In this document: one piece after another, positions 42,096 to 50,987 of the stretch | Numbering within the stretch: the first letter of the stretch is position 1 | Layout of the letters: every line of letters starts with the position of its first letter | Assembly: GCA_963847715.1 (NCBI GenBank) | Contig: CAWKAZ010000009.1 | Coordinates: forward strand, 1 to 64,000 | Reading direction: 5' to 3' | DNA length: 64,000 nt | From: Acidiflorens sp963847715 | GTDB taxonomy: Bacteria; Acidobacteriota; Terriglobia; Terriglobales; Acidobacteriaceae | Made by a program: the position numbers and the translations under genes | The notes under the pieces: generated by a model | The model's database searches: none | Told to the model about the DNA's origin: nothing | Seen by the model: only the letters and a program-made list of their open reading frames with translations

Positions 42096-42419
42096 CTAAG
42101 CTGCGGGATCCTCGCCCTGGGAGTCGTCCGCGGATTCGCTCACTACAGGCGTTTCAATCCGTTCATCCAGCAGAAGCCGGCGCAAGGTGCGCAGGTCATT
42201 GAGTAGGCGGCTGCTGGTCTGCAGGTGTCGCTCCAACTGATCGAGTTTTACCTGCACCACTTGCAAGGCCTGCATCCGCCGGTCCGACTTGGATTGCTCG
42301 GCCGCCCCAATGTCGGTTGCGATTTCCTGCTTCGCCTCGGCGATCGCCTCGACCAGAAGATGCACGTACCGCTGGGCATTCTCAACGCTGTCGAACGGGG
42401 TCTGAACGGCAGCATTCAT
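42096..42419 (-). CDS. Hypothetical coiled-coil protein
   Basis: A 107-aa cytoplasmic protein, mainly alpha-helical: YVHLLVEAIAEAKQEIATD, DRRMQALQVVQVKLDQLERH, LQTSSRLLNDLRTLRRLLLD. It ends in an acidic tail (SESADDSQGEDPAA). Heptad spacing suggests a coiled coil. No family is recognised. Convergent with msrA (3 bp apart) and divergent from nothing; tRNA-Ser lies just upstream on the same strand. Confidence 0.65.
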   Translation of the reverse strand: MNAAVQTPFDSVENAQRYVHLLVEAIAEAKQEIATDIGAAEQSKSDRRMQALQVVQVKLDQLERHLQTSSRLLNDLRTLRRLLLDERIETPVVSESADDSQGEDPAA

Positions 42420-42441
42420 AGGTTTGAGCCAGCGGAAAATA

Positions 42442-42531
42442 TGGCGGAGAGGGTGGGATTTGAACCCACGATACCCGTTAAGGTATGTCCGCTTTCGAGG
42501 CGGATCGTTTCAACCACTCACGCACCTCTCC
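42442..42531 (-). tRNA. tRNA-Ser(CGA)
   Basis: Reverse strand: acceptor GGAGAGG paired with CCTCTCC, D-arm with GTGAGTGGTTGAAAC, and anticodon stem TCCGC/GCGGA with loop CTCGAAA, giving anticodon CGA, which reads serine UCG. A long variable arm typical of class II tRNA-Ser (ACCTTAACGGGTAT), T-arm GTGGG-TTCAAAT-CCCAC, discriminator G, and an encoded CCA (42442-42444). All arms are intact. Confidence 0.97.
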
Positions 42532-42535
42532 GAAC

Positions 42536-42600
42536 AACAGTTCTCAGTCGTCAGTGTTCAGTCGTCAGTTAAGGCTGGCAAGAAAAGCGAACGACGAACG
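42536..42600. repeat. Iterated CAGTTCTCAGTCGTCAGT / CGAACGAC repeat
   Basis: CAGT words (42539-42570: cagttctcagtcgtcagtg, then ttcagtcgtcag) followed by ACGA words (42588-42612). It belongs to the same iterated-word class as the hairpins in the Tad operon but pairs poorly. It lies between tRNA-Ser and the tRNA deaminase gene. Confidence 0.5.
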
Positions 42601-42607
42601 ACCACGA

Positions 42608-43123
42608 CTAGCGACGATTCCTAAAAAACCCCTGCAATATCTCCGCCGAACGTCCGGCCAAAACACCGCCCCGGATCTCCATTTGATGATTCAGGTTCGG
42701 GTGATTGACCACCTGCAGAATCGAATGGACAGCGCCTGCCTTCGGGTCGTCGGCACCATATACCAGCCGACGCACGCGGGCGTGAACGGCCGCTCCTGCG
42801 CACATGGCGCACGGCTCAATTGTAGCAAACAGTTCGCAGTCGCCGAGCCGGTAGTTGCCCACGTTTTGTCCGGCTTCGCGCAACGCAACCACTTCCGCGT
42901 GCGCCGTCGGATCGTTGTCGGTCAGGTTCCGGTTCCAGCCTCGTCCGACTACCTCGCCGTTGCAGACCACGACCGCTCCGACCGGCACTTCGCCGGATTC
43001 GAGCGCCCGCCGGGCACACCGCAAAGCTTCCTGCATCCACAGTTCGTCGGAAGAGTGCTCATCGGACGAAGCCCCAGCGGGCTGACCCTCAGCAGGACGG
43101 ATTGCGACAGCGGGATTTTTCAT
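42608..43123 (-). CDS. tadA: tRNA-specific adenosine deaminase
   Basis: A 171-aa Zn enzyme making inosine at position 34 of tRNA-Arg(ACG). Zn site: HAEV near residue 80, and EPCAMCAGA near 110. Opening LWMQEALRCARRALESGEVP, VPVGAVVVCNGEVVGRG, and VYGADDPKAGAVHSI are family marks. An extra ~27 N-terminal residues (MKNPAVAIRPAEGQPAGA...) precede the core. This is unrelated to the pilus gene of the same letter name. Confidence 0.94.
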   Translation of the reverse strand: MKNPAVAIRPAEGQPAGASSDEHSSDELWMQEALRCARRALESGEVPVGAVVVCNGEVVGRGWNRNLTDNDPTAHAEVVALREAGQNVGNYRLGDCELFATIEPCAMCAGAAVHARVRRLVYGADDPKAGAVHSILQVVNHPNLNHQMEIRGGVLAGRSAEILQGFFRNRR

Positions 43124-43190
43124 TTTCCTAAGGGAGACGGATTCCCGCTCCTTCGATCCATTCTAACGGTCAAAAGGTCGCCTTCGCGGT

Positions 43191-43206
43191 GGGAAGTTTA
43201 CTTCCC
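43191..43206. promoter_or_regulatory. Palindrome GGGAAGTTTACTTCCC
   Basis: A 16-bp inverted repeat (GGGAAGT-TT-ACTTCCC) in the ~310 bp between the divergent tadA and HAF genes. Its size and symmetry suit a dimeric repressor. The region otherwise holds no gene. Confidence 0.35.
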
Positions 43207-43433
43207 ATGTAACGTTCCCGATTTTGCGCAGGGGCCCACTCGACCCTGTGAATAGGTGAAATCTAACGCAACAACTGCATTGCTAACATACAGTTAGGTG
43301 ATATTCCTTAAAAAAGAATCAAAGATGAAAAACGGCATCGGGATTGCACTTTACCTGTCCGGTGCGGTGTCCCGTGACCCAGGAACCTTCAGACACCCGC
43401 GCCCTGATGCTCGCTCCACAGAGGAGGACCCCT

Positions 43434-44708
43434 GTGAAAGTCACCCGTAAAACTGCACTCGTCGCCCTGATTGCTCTCGTGTTCTGCTCCTTCGCATCCG
43501 CGCAGGTCATGTTTAGCGTAGTAAAGATTCCCGGCTCGATGGCGAACTCTCTGATTGCGATCAACAACAGCGGACAGGTCGTCATAAATAGCACTGTGAG
43601 CGGTGTGAGCCAGGTGGCGATTTGGACCCGCCTGGGCGGAGCCATGACCCTTGTCGTCCCAGGGACAAACGTCGCTGGCGCTGACATCAACAGTTCCGCA
43701 CAAGTCGCCGGTGCCGGAGATCCCGATCATTCCGGTAGCCAGCAGGCATTCATCTATCGCCCCAGCACCGGCGCACAGTTTCTTGGGTCGCTTGGGGGTC
43801 CGCTGAGCGCGGCCAGCGGCATCAACGATGCCGGCGATGCTGTTGGCATGGCCTACACCACTGCGAATTTGCAGCACGCATTTCTCTGGACCCAGGCCAG
43901 CGGCATGCAGGATCTGACGCCAACCCTCACCAGTCTTGGCGGAGCCAGTGCGGTCGCAATCAACTCCTCGAATGAGGTTGTCGGCTACTATTTCCCGAAT
44001 GGCAGCAACACCACCACGGGGTTTACCTGGACGCAATCCGGTGGTTTCCAGAACCTGGGATCGTCCGGCACTCTCGCCTACGCCATCAACAACGCAGGAA
44101 CGGTCGTGGGGCAAACTAAGATTGCGAACGGAAGCAAGCACGCTTTTTCCTATACGCCCAGCACTGGAATTGTTGATCTCGGCACGCTTGGCGGCAGTTC
44201 GAGTTCCGCGCTTGGCGTCAGCAACAAGGGATGGATTGTCGGCAACTCTCTGATCACCGGGAGTGGCTTTCTGCACGGTTTCTTGCACACACCCACTGCG
44301 GGCATGCAGGATTTCGCTGTGCTGGCAGGGCTCAGCAAGAGCCAACAGACCTACTCGGTGCAGGCGAACGATTTCGGAGTCATCGCGCTCTCGACAAACT
44401 CGGCCTGCTACCTCCTGATCCCAAAGATGGTTGGGGCGCTCACTTCGTCCGTGAACCCATCGGTCGTCGGACAAGCAGTGACGTTCACCGTCACCATGAA
44501 CTCGATCGCGGGGCCTCCGCCGGACGGTGAGCTGATTCAATTCCTGGTCAGCGGCAAACTGGTGGCGACGGTGCCGCTGAAGGGCGGAGTCGCGCAGTTC
44601 ACGACTTCGACCATGACGGCCGGTCCGCACGTGATTCAGGCTAAATACGCGGGAGACGCGAATTATCTCGCTTACAAATATCTGTTTTCGCAAACCGTCA
44701 ACCCATAA
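43434..44708 (+). CDS. Secreted HAF-repeat protein with Ig-like C-terminal domain
   Basis: A 424-aa exported protein, GTG start at 43434 with GAGGAGG six bases before it. After the signal peptide (ALVALIALVFCSFASAQ) come HAF repeats (AINNSGQVV, GINDAGDAVGMAYT, AINSSNEVVGYYF, AINNAGTVVGQT, GVSNKGWIVGNS) alternating with AFLW/FTWT strands, a beta-propeller-like fold. The last ~95 residues are an Ig-like repeat domain (SSVNPSVVGQAVTFTVTMNS, GPHVIQAKYAGDANYL). Such proteins are surface or extracellular in Acidobacteriota; ligand unknown. Confidence 0.85.
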   Translation: MKVTRKTALVALIALVFCSFASAQVMFSVVKIPGSMANSLIAINNSGQVVINSTVSGVSQVAIWTRLGGAMTLVVPGTNVAGADINSSAQVAGAGDPDHSGSQQAFIYRPSTGAQFLGSLGGPLSAASGINDAGDAVGMAYTTANLQHAFLWTQASGMQDLTPTLTSLGGASAVAINSSNEVVGYYFPNGSNTTTGFTWTQSGGFQNLGSSGTLAYAINNAGTVVGQTKIANGSKHAFSYTPSTGIVDLGTLGGSSSSALGVSNKGWIVGNSLITGSGFLHGFLHTPTAGMQDFAVLAGLSKSQQTYSVQANDFGVIALSTNSACYLLIPKMVGALTSSVNPSVVGQAVTFTVTMNSIAGPPPDGELIQFLVSGKLVATVPLKGGVAQFTTSTMTAGPHVIQAKYAGDANYLAYKYLFSQTVNP

Positions 44709-44744
44709 ACCGTACCCTCGTTTTGCGTATCGTTTTCGCTTCCA

Positions 44745-44770
44745 CAGAGACGCGGTCTGCCGCGTCTCTG
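44745..44770. terminator. Perfect 11-bp hairpin, GAGACGCGG family
   Basis: CAGAGACGCGG-TCTG-CCGCGTCTCTG, 37 bp after the HAF stop. As a stem it could terminate transcription, though no T-run follows. It also belongs to the dispersed family at 31793 and 50988, so repeat and terminator roles may coincide. Confidence 0.55.
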
Positions 44771-44828
44771 TCTCGAAGCCCTCCTGTGACCTATCTCACA
44801 TCTACCTGTTTCCCGTCGGTGATATCCT

Positions 44829-45299
44829 ATGCGGGTTATGGGAATGACCGAAATCCTGCGCAAGGTGTTCCTGGTCGATCTGATCCAGGGACTGGGCGTC
44901 ACGTTTCGCTATCAGGATCCGAAAGAGATCTACACCGAGCAATATCCGCTGGAGCGTCCGCAAGTCGCCGAACGCTACCGCGGAGCGCCGCGCCTGAACG
45001 TCAATCCCGATACCGACGAGAGTCTCTGCATTTCCTGTGATCTCTGCGCGCTTGCCTGTCCCGAAAATCTGATCGTCGTCACCAGCGAGCGCAACGAAAA
45101 AACGCGCCGCAAAGAGCTCGTCAACTTCACCTACGATTTGAGCCGCTGCATGTTCTGCGGACTCTGCGAAGATGCCTGTCCCACCGACGCCCTGGAACTT
45201 ACCCAGGATTTTGAGCTTGCCAACTACACTCGCGAAGGCATGATCTGGGACCGCGAGGCGCTGGAAAAAGGTCCACAACCCACCGTCTACAAGAAGTAG
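44829..45299 (+). CDS. nuoI: NADH-quinone oxidoreductase subunit I, isolated copy
   Basis: A 156-aa ferredoxin-like subunit with two 4Fe-4S motifs: CISCDLCALACP and CMFCGLCEDACP. A short N-terminal amphipathic helix (EILRKVFLVDLIQGLGVTFR) anchors it to the membrane arm. It passes electrons toward quinone in complex I. No other nuo gene is near, so it is either a dispersed member or a specialised paralogue. Start may be the ATG at 44829 or one at 44838/44844. Confidence 0.9.
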   Translation: MRVMGMTEILRKVFLVDLIQGLGVTFRYQDPKEIYTEQYPLERPQVAERYRGAPRLNVNPDTDESLCISCDLCALACPENLIVVTSERNEKTRRKELVNFTYDLSRCMFCGLCEDACPTDALELTQDFELANYTREGMIWDREALEKGPQPTVYKK

Positions 45300-45554
45300 A
45301 GTCCGATCGTTCGCAGCGCTTCCACCTACGTCCAAAAGGTCGTGTCCGAATATCCGCTTTTGTGTCCTCTCTCTCCTGCTCGCCTTTGTCTTTAGCGTCT
45401 AAAGCCTTCACCGGAGCAACCGATAGTTGACTGTGTGTGTGGGAAATCACGCCGGATTGTGCACGTGATCACAAGGAACCCCAGTCACCTTCGCGTGCCA
45501 AGAGGCGCGAACGGACTTTTGTGACGGATTCCGTGTTGCGAGAGGAAGACCATA

Positions 45555-47129
45555 ATGACGGAACGCGATTCTTCCCAAGTTCTGCTGGTTGCCGACAAAC
45601 CCGGAGATGCCGACTTGGTCCGTTTGCGCCTGCTCGAAAGTAAGCGCAAGTTCCACGTGAACTGCGTCACGCGGCTCTCGGATGCTCTGGCTTGCCTGGA
45701 AGTCGAAACGCCTTCACTGGTACTGCTCGACCCGAACCTTTCCGATAGCCATGGTGCCGAGACCATTCGCCGGATCACGCAGAAAGCTCCCAATGTTCCG
45801 GTGGTTATTCTTTCTGGTCATGATGATGACGAATTGGCGATGAAAGCTGTTCGCCAGGGCGTTCAGGATTACCTGGTCAAAGGCGATGTCACCTGTAAAC
45901 ACATGGAACGTTCGATCCGCTATGCGGTGGAACGCAAGGAACTGATGCGCGCTCTGGAAATCACGCGCCAGCAAAAGCTGGAACTCAAAGATCAGTTCCT
46001 GTCGCACGTTTCCCACGAACTGCGCACGCCGCTGACCAGTATTTACCAATATGTAACCTTGCTTCTGGATGGTTTAGCTGGTCCATTGGCGCCGAACCAA
46101 ACCGATCACCTCAAGTCAGTACTGAAGAGCGTGAATCAGTTGCATGCGATGATCCGCGACCTGCTGCAGGCAACGCGCGCCGACAGCGGCAAGTTGAGGA
46201 TCGAGCAGCGCTGCATCGACATCGGTTCGCTGATTCAGCAGGCAATGGCAATGATGCGTCCCACAGCGGACGAAAGTCGCGTGCGCCTCGAGGTTGTGCT
46301 CGATCAGACGATTCCTCTGGTCTATGCAGATCCCGACCGTGCTCTCGAAGTGCTGATCAACCTGATCGACAATGCCATCAAGTTCACTCCGGCGGATGGC
46401 TCGGTCACGGTGAAAGCGTCGATCGTAGAGACCGATCGAAGCGCAGTCTATCTCTCGGTGACCGACAGCGGTCGCGGAATTCCTTCAGAAGGCATTTCCC
46501 AGGTTTTCGACCGTCTCTACCAGGATCCCAATGCCATCGACGGCAATAAGAGCGGACTTGGCCTCGGGCTTTACATCGCCAAAGAGATTGTCATTCGTCA
46601 CGGCGGCAGAATGTGGGTTGCTAGCGAACTCGGAGCGGGCAGCACGTTCTCGTTCACTTTGCCGCTGTATTCACTGGCCAAACTGCTGCTGCCGGTGATT
46701 GCCCATAACGGACGATTGCGCGAGCATCTTGTGCTGGTTCGCGTGGAACTGACTCCGCTTTCGAAGGCTCTGCGTGGCAGCTGGAAGGAAGTCTGCCAGC
46801 GCTCCCTCGAGCGGCTTCGACAGTGCATTTACGTCGATAAGGACCTGGTTCTGCCAACCATGGAAAGCAGTGGATCCGGCGAAACCTTCTTTGTGGTCGC
46901 CTCGACAGATATGCAGCGCGTCAACATTCTGCTGGATCGCATCCGCGATCAGGTCGGAGCCTTGCCGAAGGTGAAGGGCAACGGCACCTTGCAGGTGACG
47001 GCTGAGTCAATTCCAGTCCCTGACGCGACTGACACAAGAACGCTGGAACAGCAAGTCTGGAGCGTTGCCGATCATGTCACTGATGTGATTCAGCGGGGAC
47101 TTCGCAACCAACGAAATCACAAAGAATAA
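45555..47129 (+). CDS. REC-domain sensor histidine kinase
   Basis: A 524-aa cytoplasmic hybrid. Receiver domain (1-130) with the acceptor Asp59 in LVLLDPNLSDSHG and VVILSGHDDD; HisKA with His154 in SHVSHELRTPLTSI; HATPase_c with NLIDNAIKFTP, DSGRGIP and GLGLGLYIAKEIV. Residues ~380-524 are an extra C-terminal region of unknown fold. No membrane helix. It is followed 14 bp on by a response regulator, so a phosphorelay is likely. The usual acidic pair at the receiver N-terminus is reduced to one Asp (LLVADKPGD). Confidence 0.93.
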   Translation: MTERDSSQVLLVADKPGDADLVRLRLLESKRKFHVNCVTRLSDALACLEVETPSLVLLDPNLSDSHGAETIRRITQKAPNVPVVILSGHDDDELAMKAVRQGVQDYLVKGDVTCKHMERSIRYAVERKELMRALEITRQQKLELKDQFLSHVSHELRTPLTSIYQYVTLLLDGLAGPLAPNQTDHLKSVLKSVNQLHAMIRDLLQATRADSGKLRIEQRCIDIGSLIQQAMAMMRPTADESRVRLEVVLDQTIPLVYADPDRALEVLINLIDNAIKFTPADGSVTVKASIVETDRSAVYLSVTDSGRGIPSEGISQVFDRLYQDPNAIDGNKSGLGLGLYIAKEIVIRHGGRMWVASELGAGSTFSFTLPLYSLAKLLLPVIAHNGRLREHLVLVRVELTPLSKALRGSWKEVCQRSLERLRQCIYVDKDLVLPTMESSGSGETFFVVASTDMQRVNILLDRIRDQVGALPKVKGNGTLQVTAESIPVPDATDTRTLEQQVWSVADHVTDVIQRGLRNQRNHKE

Positions 47130-47143
47130 GGAGAAAGAAAACG

Positions 47144-47578
47144 ATGCGCATTGAAAATTGCAACGATGAGCAGCCGGTGAAACGAGCCAAGATCATGGTG
47201 GTGGATGACGATCCAGACCTCCGGCAGGCGCTGAGCCTGCGTCTGCGGGCCAATCACTTCGAGACCTTGAATGTTTGTGACGGTTATTCTGCCATCGCGA
47301 TGGCTCTAAAGGAGCGTCCGCACCTCATCATCCTGGACCTTGGCTTACCCGCGGGCGATGGATTCTCGGTGCTGAAGACTCTGCAAGAATATCCGGCGCT
47401 CTCCTGTGTTCCGGTGATCGTACTGACGGCGCGCGACCCGGAGGCGAATGAGAAACGTACGCTCGAGTCGGGAGCGGTTGCCTTCTTCCAGAAACCGGCT
47501 GACAACGAGGAATTGCTGGGAGTGATTCGGGCCTGCCTGCAGGCCGATCCGGGACTGGGGTGCGGTTTGCCATCGTAA
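47144..47578 (+). CDS. Stand-alone response regulator (REC only)
   Basis: A 144-aa receiver with acid cluster VVDDDPD (21-25), acceptor Asp65 in LIILDLGLPAGDG, Thr in VPVIVLTARDP and Lys in VAFFQKPAD. There is no output domain. AAGGAG lies eight bases before the ATG. Probably phosphorylated by the upstream kinase and acts through protein contacts, perhaps with the PilZ protein 80 bp downstream. Confidence 0.94.
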   Translation: MRIENCNDEQPVKRAKIMVVDDDPDLRQALSLRLRANHFETLNVCDGYSAIAMALKERPHLIILDLGLPAGDGFSVLKTLQEYPALSCVPVIVLTARDPEANEKRTLESGAVAFFQKPADNEELLGVIRACLQADPGLGCGLPS

Positions 47579-47660
47579 CTTCGGTAAGAGTAACTTCCCC
47601 CAACTCGCAACTCATAACTCGCAACTCCATCAACCGCCGCATTTCCTGAAGGAGCACGAC

Positions 47661-48074
47661 ATGTTCGTCGAAAGCCGGAGGACCCCACTCCGTTCGCGCG
47701 CGTTCGAGATACGCCGGCGGGAACCGCGCTATGTATCCAGTGTCCCTGTCATGCTGCAACGCTACCTGCGGTTTGGTCCGGTCTACACGCGGGGAGTTTC
47801 TCTCGACTTCAGCATGCGCGGGATGTCGGCGCTGGTGTGTGGAGCTCCCCAGGTCGGAGAAACCGTGGTCATCGAACTGCCTATGCATAGTGTTCGCTTC
47901 GAGCTGCTGGCTACAGTGCGGCATAGCACCAACGCGCGCACCGGATTCGAGTTTTTTCCGCTCTCCCCGGTTGCCGAGCAGGGCATGCTGGACTGGATTC
48001 AGGAACTGGGGCACCACGACGAAACGCTGTTCCCTTATGCGTACATGGTGAAGGACAAGGCACGGCAACATTGA
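47661..48074 (+). CDS. PilZ-domain protein
   Basis: A 137-aa protein with the c-di-GMP-binding signature: RRREPRY (RxxxR) near residues 18-24 and SLDFSMRGMSA (DxSxxG). The rest is a beta-barrel (GETVVIELPMHSVRFELLAT, TGFEFFPLS). AAGGAG is seven bases upstream. Likely third gene of the kinase-regulator operon, tying this pathway to c-di-GMP, perhaps to surface or pilus behaviour; this last is inference. Confidence 0.9.
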   Translation: MFVESRRTPLRSRAFEIRRREPRYVSSVPVMLQRYLRFGPVYTRGVSLDFSMRGMSALVCGAPQVGETVVIELPMHSVRFELLATVRHSTNARTGFEFFPLSPVAEQGMLDWIQELGHHDETLFPYAYMVKDKARQH

Positions 48075-48151
48075 CGAGTGAGCGAGTAAGAGAACGATCC
48101 TAAATTGAATGGGGCACGGCTGAGGAGTTTGTTGAAAAACACTAGGCTCTT

Positions 48152-48225
48152 GATGTCCAGCCCTGAAGGGGTACCTGAGTTCTAAGAAGGTGCGGTATCG
48201 CTAAAGCGATATCCTGATATAAAAC
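48152..48225 (+). repeat. 'cagcccc..ggtatcgctaaagcgata' repeat, copy 1
   Basis: CAGCCCTGAAGGGG and a CGGTATCGCTAAAGCGATA hairpin ~25 nt later, then TCCTGATA. A second copy in the same arrangement is at 55748-55826. Confidence 0.7.
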
Positions 48226-48346
48226 TGACCTACTACGCAGACCACGGGCTTCCCGCCAGTGGGTCCCTTCCCTGTACAATTCCCGGAATCTGGCACACCC
48301 GGATGATTGTGCCTGATGGAGCTGGAACACCGCGGGGAGGATAGGG

Positions 48347-49134
48347 ATGCGCATCGCGAGCGTGGGACATGTGGTCTTTGCGGCGACATTTATCGGGCTT
48401 GGAATCCTGGGCCTGATCAAAGGCGATTTCACCCCAGTATGGCAGCCAGTGCCGAAGAGTGTGCCCGCGCGGGAGGTGCTGGTTTATCTCTGCGCGTTGG
48501 TTTCCCTGGGATGCGGCATCGGCCTGCTTTGGCGTCGCACCGCCGCTCCGGCTGCCCGCGTGCTGCTTGGCTGTCTCCTGATTTGGGTGCTGGTGTGGAG
48601 AGTGCCTGACATTTTTCGCGCGCCCACGAAGCAGGATCCCTGGTCAGGCATCGGTGAGACCGCGGTGATGGTGGCGGGCGCCTGGGTGTTGTTTGCCTGG
48701 TTCGCAAGTGACTGGGACAGGCAGCGCCTTAGTTTTCGCGACCGGCGACAAGGGGCTGCGCTTTGCGAGGCTGCTCTACGGACTGGCCATGATCCCGTTC
48801 GGCGTGGCCCATTTCACTTATCTCAAAGAGACCGCTGGGCTGGTGCCGGGATGGCTGCCATGGCATGTGTTCTGGGCGTATTTCTGTGGCTGCGCGTTTC
48901 TCGCGGCGGGCGTAGCGGTGCTCACAGGGGTGTGTGCGCGGCTGGCAGCGGTGCTCTCGGCGTTGCAGATCGGCATGTTCACGGTGCTGGTGTGGGTTCC
49001 CGATCGTGGCGGCGGGATCGAAGAACGCGTTTGTATGGAGCGAGACGATTATTTCCGTGGCGCTGACGGCGGGAGCTTGGGTGGTGGCGGATTCGTATCG
49101 CGGTGTGGCGCGACAACTGAGAGCTGAGAACTGA
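48347..49134 (+). pseudogene. DoxX-like membrane protein with two +1 frameshifts
   Basis: Frame 1 (48347 to ~48725) encodes four hydrophobic segments (GHVVFAATFIGLGILGLIKG, LVYLCALVSLGCGIGLLWRR, GETAVMVAGAWVLFAWF). Frame 2 continues LVFATGDKGLRFARLLYGLA, MIPFGVAHFTYL, WHVFWAYFCGCAFLAAGVAV. Frame 3, after an extra C at 48999-49001, ends VAAGSKNAFVWSETIISVAL. The joined product is a ~260-aa DoxX-type protein with eight helices. Function of the family is mostly unknown. Both shifts are +1, so a read error may be the cause. Confidence 0.7.
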
Positions 49135-49137
49135 CAG

Positions 49138-50199
49138 CTATTCCCCCAGCAGCGGTAGTCCCTGAATTCCCCACGAGATGTGGTGGACTGCGCTATTGGT
49201 CGCTAGAACGGCGGACTTGCCGGGAGCGAAGGCCAGTCCGACCAGGCCTTGGCCGGAGACTTCGAGAGTGGCTTTGGCTTGTGGAGTGATTTTCACGATG
49301 CCGCGTTTTCCGCCCAGCGACGCAGCGACGTAGATGTTGCCTTCGACGATCGAGCGCGAGGCCTTGCGGACGTCCGAGGCCGCGATAGAAGACGGAGACG
49401 GTCCCGTGCGGATCGACCTTGTGGACGCAGTCGAAGCTCGAGGTGCTGGGACCGGTGACGAAGAGGTCTCCGTGCGGGTCCGAAGGCTAGGTGATAGGCG
49501 GAGACGCTCGGCTCGAGCGTCGCGAAGACAAAAATCTGGCGGTCGCGCGAGATTTTGAAGATGGTTCCGTTGCGGTCGCCGACGTAGAGATTTTCTTCGC
49601 GGTCGAAGGCGATTCCGGTGGCGACGCCCATGCCTTCGGCGTACGTGGACATGGTGCCGTTGGGCGCGACCTTGTAGACGGCTTCGTCGTTCCGCGAGGA
49701 AACGTACATCTCTCCGGCGCGATCGAAGGCGATCGACGTGGCGTTCATCATGTCGCTGAGGAACGGCTTCATGGCGTAGTTCGTGTCGATCTTGAAGATC
49801 GATACCGGCACTTTTTGTCCGCGCGATCCGGAGAAGGTGACGAAGATGTTGCCTTCGCGGTCGATGGCTGGATTCGTGACCGGATGAAGATTGTCGGCGA
49901 CGGGAACGGCGACCTTAATCGGAGCGGCTATTGCTGACTTGGCCGTTGGTGCCGACTACGATTGGACCGGATTGCGCTTCGTCGGGGACGCGCGCGACGA
50001 CGAAGTCGTCGGAACTGATCAGGACCGAGCCTTCGATCTCTCCGAAGCGGACGCTTGGACGACGCAGTTCGTGGGGACGCAGGCTCTTTCCGGAGATGCG
50101 GACTTCACCGCCGGGCAAAGCAAAGGCGGGCGCGATCGCCTCGATGTGCGGCTTGCCGTTCACGTCTTTTTTCCCCAGCAGGCGGTCGGAGATGCTCAT
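49138..50199 (-). pseudogene. IPT/TIG plus NHL-repeat protein with three +1 frameshifts
   Basis: On the reverse strand, an IPT/TIG domain (PHIEAIAPAFALPGGEVRIS, GKSLRP, 50199-49915) leads to NHL repeats (NATSIAFDRAGEMYVSSRND, GVATGIAFDREENLYVGDRN) to ~49478, then HGDLFVTGPSTSSFD, and EGNIYVAAS to the TAG at 49138. Three gained bases are needed, near 49917, at 49476-49478 (GGG) and near 49346. With those removed the protein reads smoothly, ~350 aa. NHL propellers bind proteins or sugars. No signal peptide at the given start. Confidence 0.75.
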
Positions 50200-50249
50200 A
50201 AGGACAGCTATCAGCTCTCAGTTGTTAGTTTTCAGTAAAAGCTTTATTG

Positions 50250-50776
50250 CTACTTCATTAGAAGACCGAAGTGCAGCAGAAGATGCATCACGGCGAGCGC
50301 GTATAAGCCCGCTCCCACGTCGTCGAATACGATACCCGAGCCTTCGGGAAGCCGCTCCAATCGCCGGATGGGGAACGGCTTCAGAATATCGTAGACACGA
50401 AAGAGTATAAGGCCCGTCGAGAAAGGTTTTCCAACCGAGCGGGACGGCGATGAGGGTGATGAGTTGTCCGGCGACTTCGTCGATAACGACGAATTGCGGG
50501 TCTTTGCCTCCGGTCGCGCGGGCTACCAGCGTGGCCGCCGGAATTCCGATGAGAGTTACGGCGAGGGCCGCGATGATGGTTGCCCAGGTTCGGCTGGCGA
50601 CGGGGATTCGGGAACTCGCGAGCGCCCAGAGGATGACGGTGGCGACTGAGCCCCAGGTGCCGGGACCGGGCTTGAGGCGTCCGATGCCGAAGAAGGTGGC
50701 GACGAGAGTGGCCCAGAGCGGAGCTTTCGGGGTGGCGGCGATCTGCGAGCGAGGAGTCGGTCACTTTTTCGGTCAA
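50250..50776 (-). pseudogene. pgpA: Phosphatidylglycerophosphatase A with two +1 frameshifts
   Basis: The likely start is a TTG at 50776 overlapping the yacG stop (TTGA). Conserved PgpA blocks are present: FFGIGRLKPGPGTWGS, DPQFVVIDEVAGQLITLIAV and VYDILKPFPIRRLE, then GSGIVFDDVGAGLYALAVMH. The blocks lie in different frames: one gained base near 50735 and one G in GGG near 50417 restore a single ~172-aa frame. The enzyme makes phosphatidylglycerol at the inner membrane. No other pgp gene is in the window. Confidence 0.75.
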
Positions 50777-50979
50777 TCTCCGTCCTCGTCGGGGATGTCT
50801 TGACGGATTTCTTCTTCGGCGTCGGTGACGGGCGAGGAGATTACGTAGCCTCCGCTGGCCCACTTGCCGAGGTCGATCTGGCGACAGTGATCACTGCAGA
50901 AAGGGAAGTCGGGGTCGGCGGACTTGACGGCCTTCTTGCAGATCGGACAGCGAAGCTTGATGGTGCCTTTACGCGGCAT
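50773..50979 (-). CDS. yacG: YacG-type zinc protein (DNA gyrase inhibitor family)
   Basis: A 68-aa protein with the YacG zinc site: CPIC (11-14) and FCSDHC (27-32), then RQIDLGKWASGGYVI, the family hallmark. In E. coli YacG binds GyrB and blocks DNA binding. The acidic C-terminus (EEEIRQDIPDEDGD) is typical. It overlaps the pgpA start by the TTGA junction, so the two are coupled. Confidence 0.93.
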   Translation of the reverse strand: MPRKGTIKLRCPICKKAVKSADPDFPFCSDHCRQIDLGKWASGGYVISSPVTDAEEEIRQDIPDEDGD

Positions 50980-50987
50980 AGTTTTTT

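Noticed and set aside
43389..44693. 434-codon reverse frame opposite the HAF gene
   Set aside because: Shadow of the repetitive, G+C-rich HAF codons; product is Arg/Val/Gly-rich without a recognisable fold.
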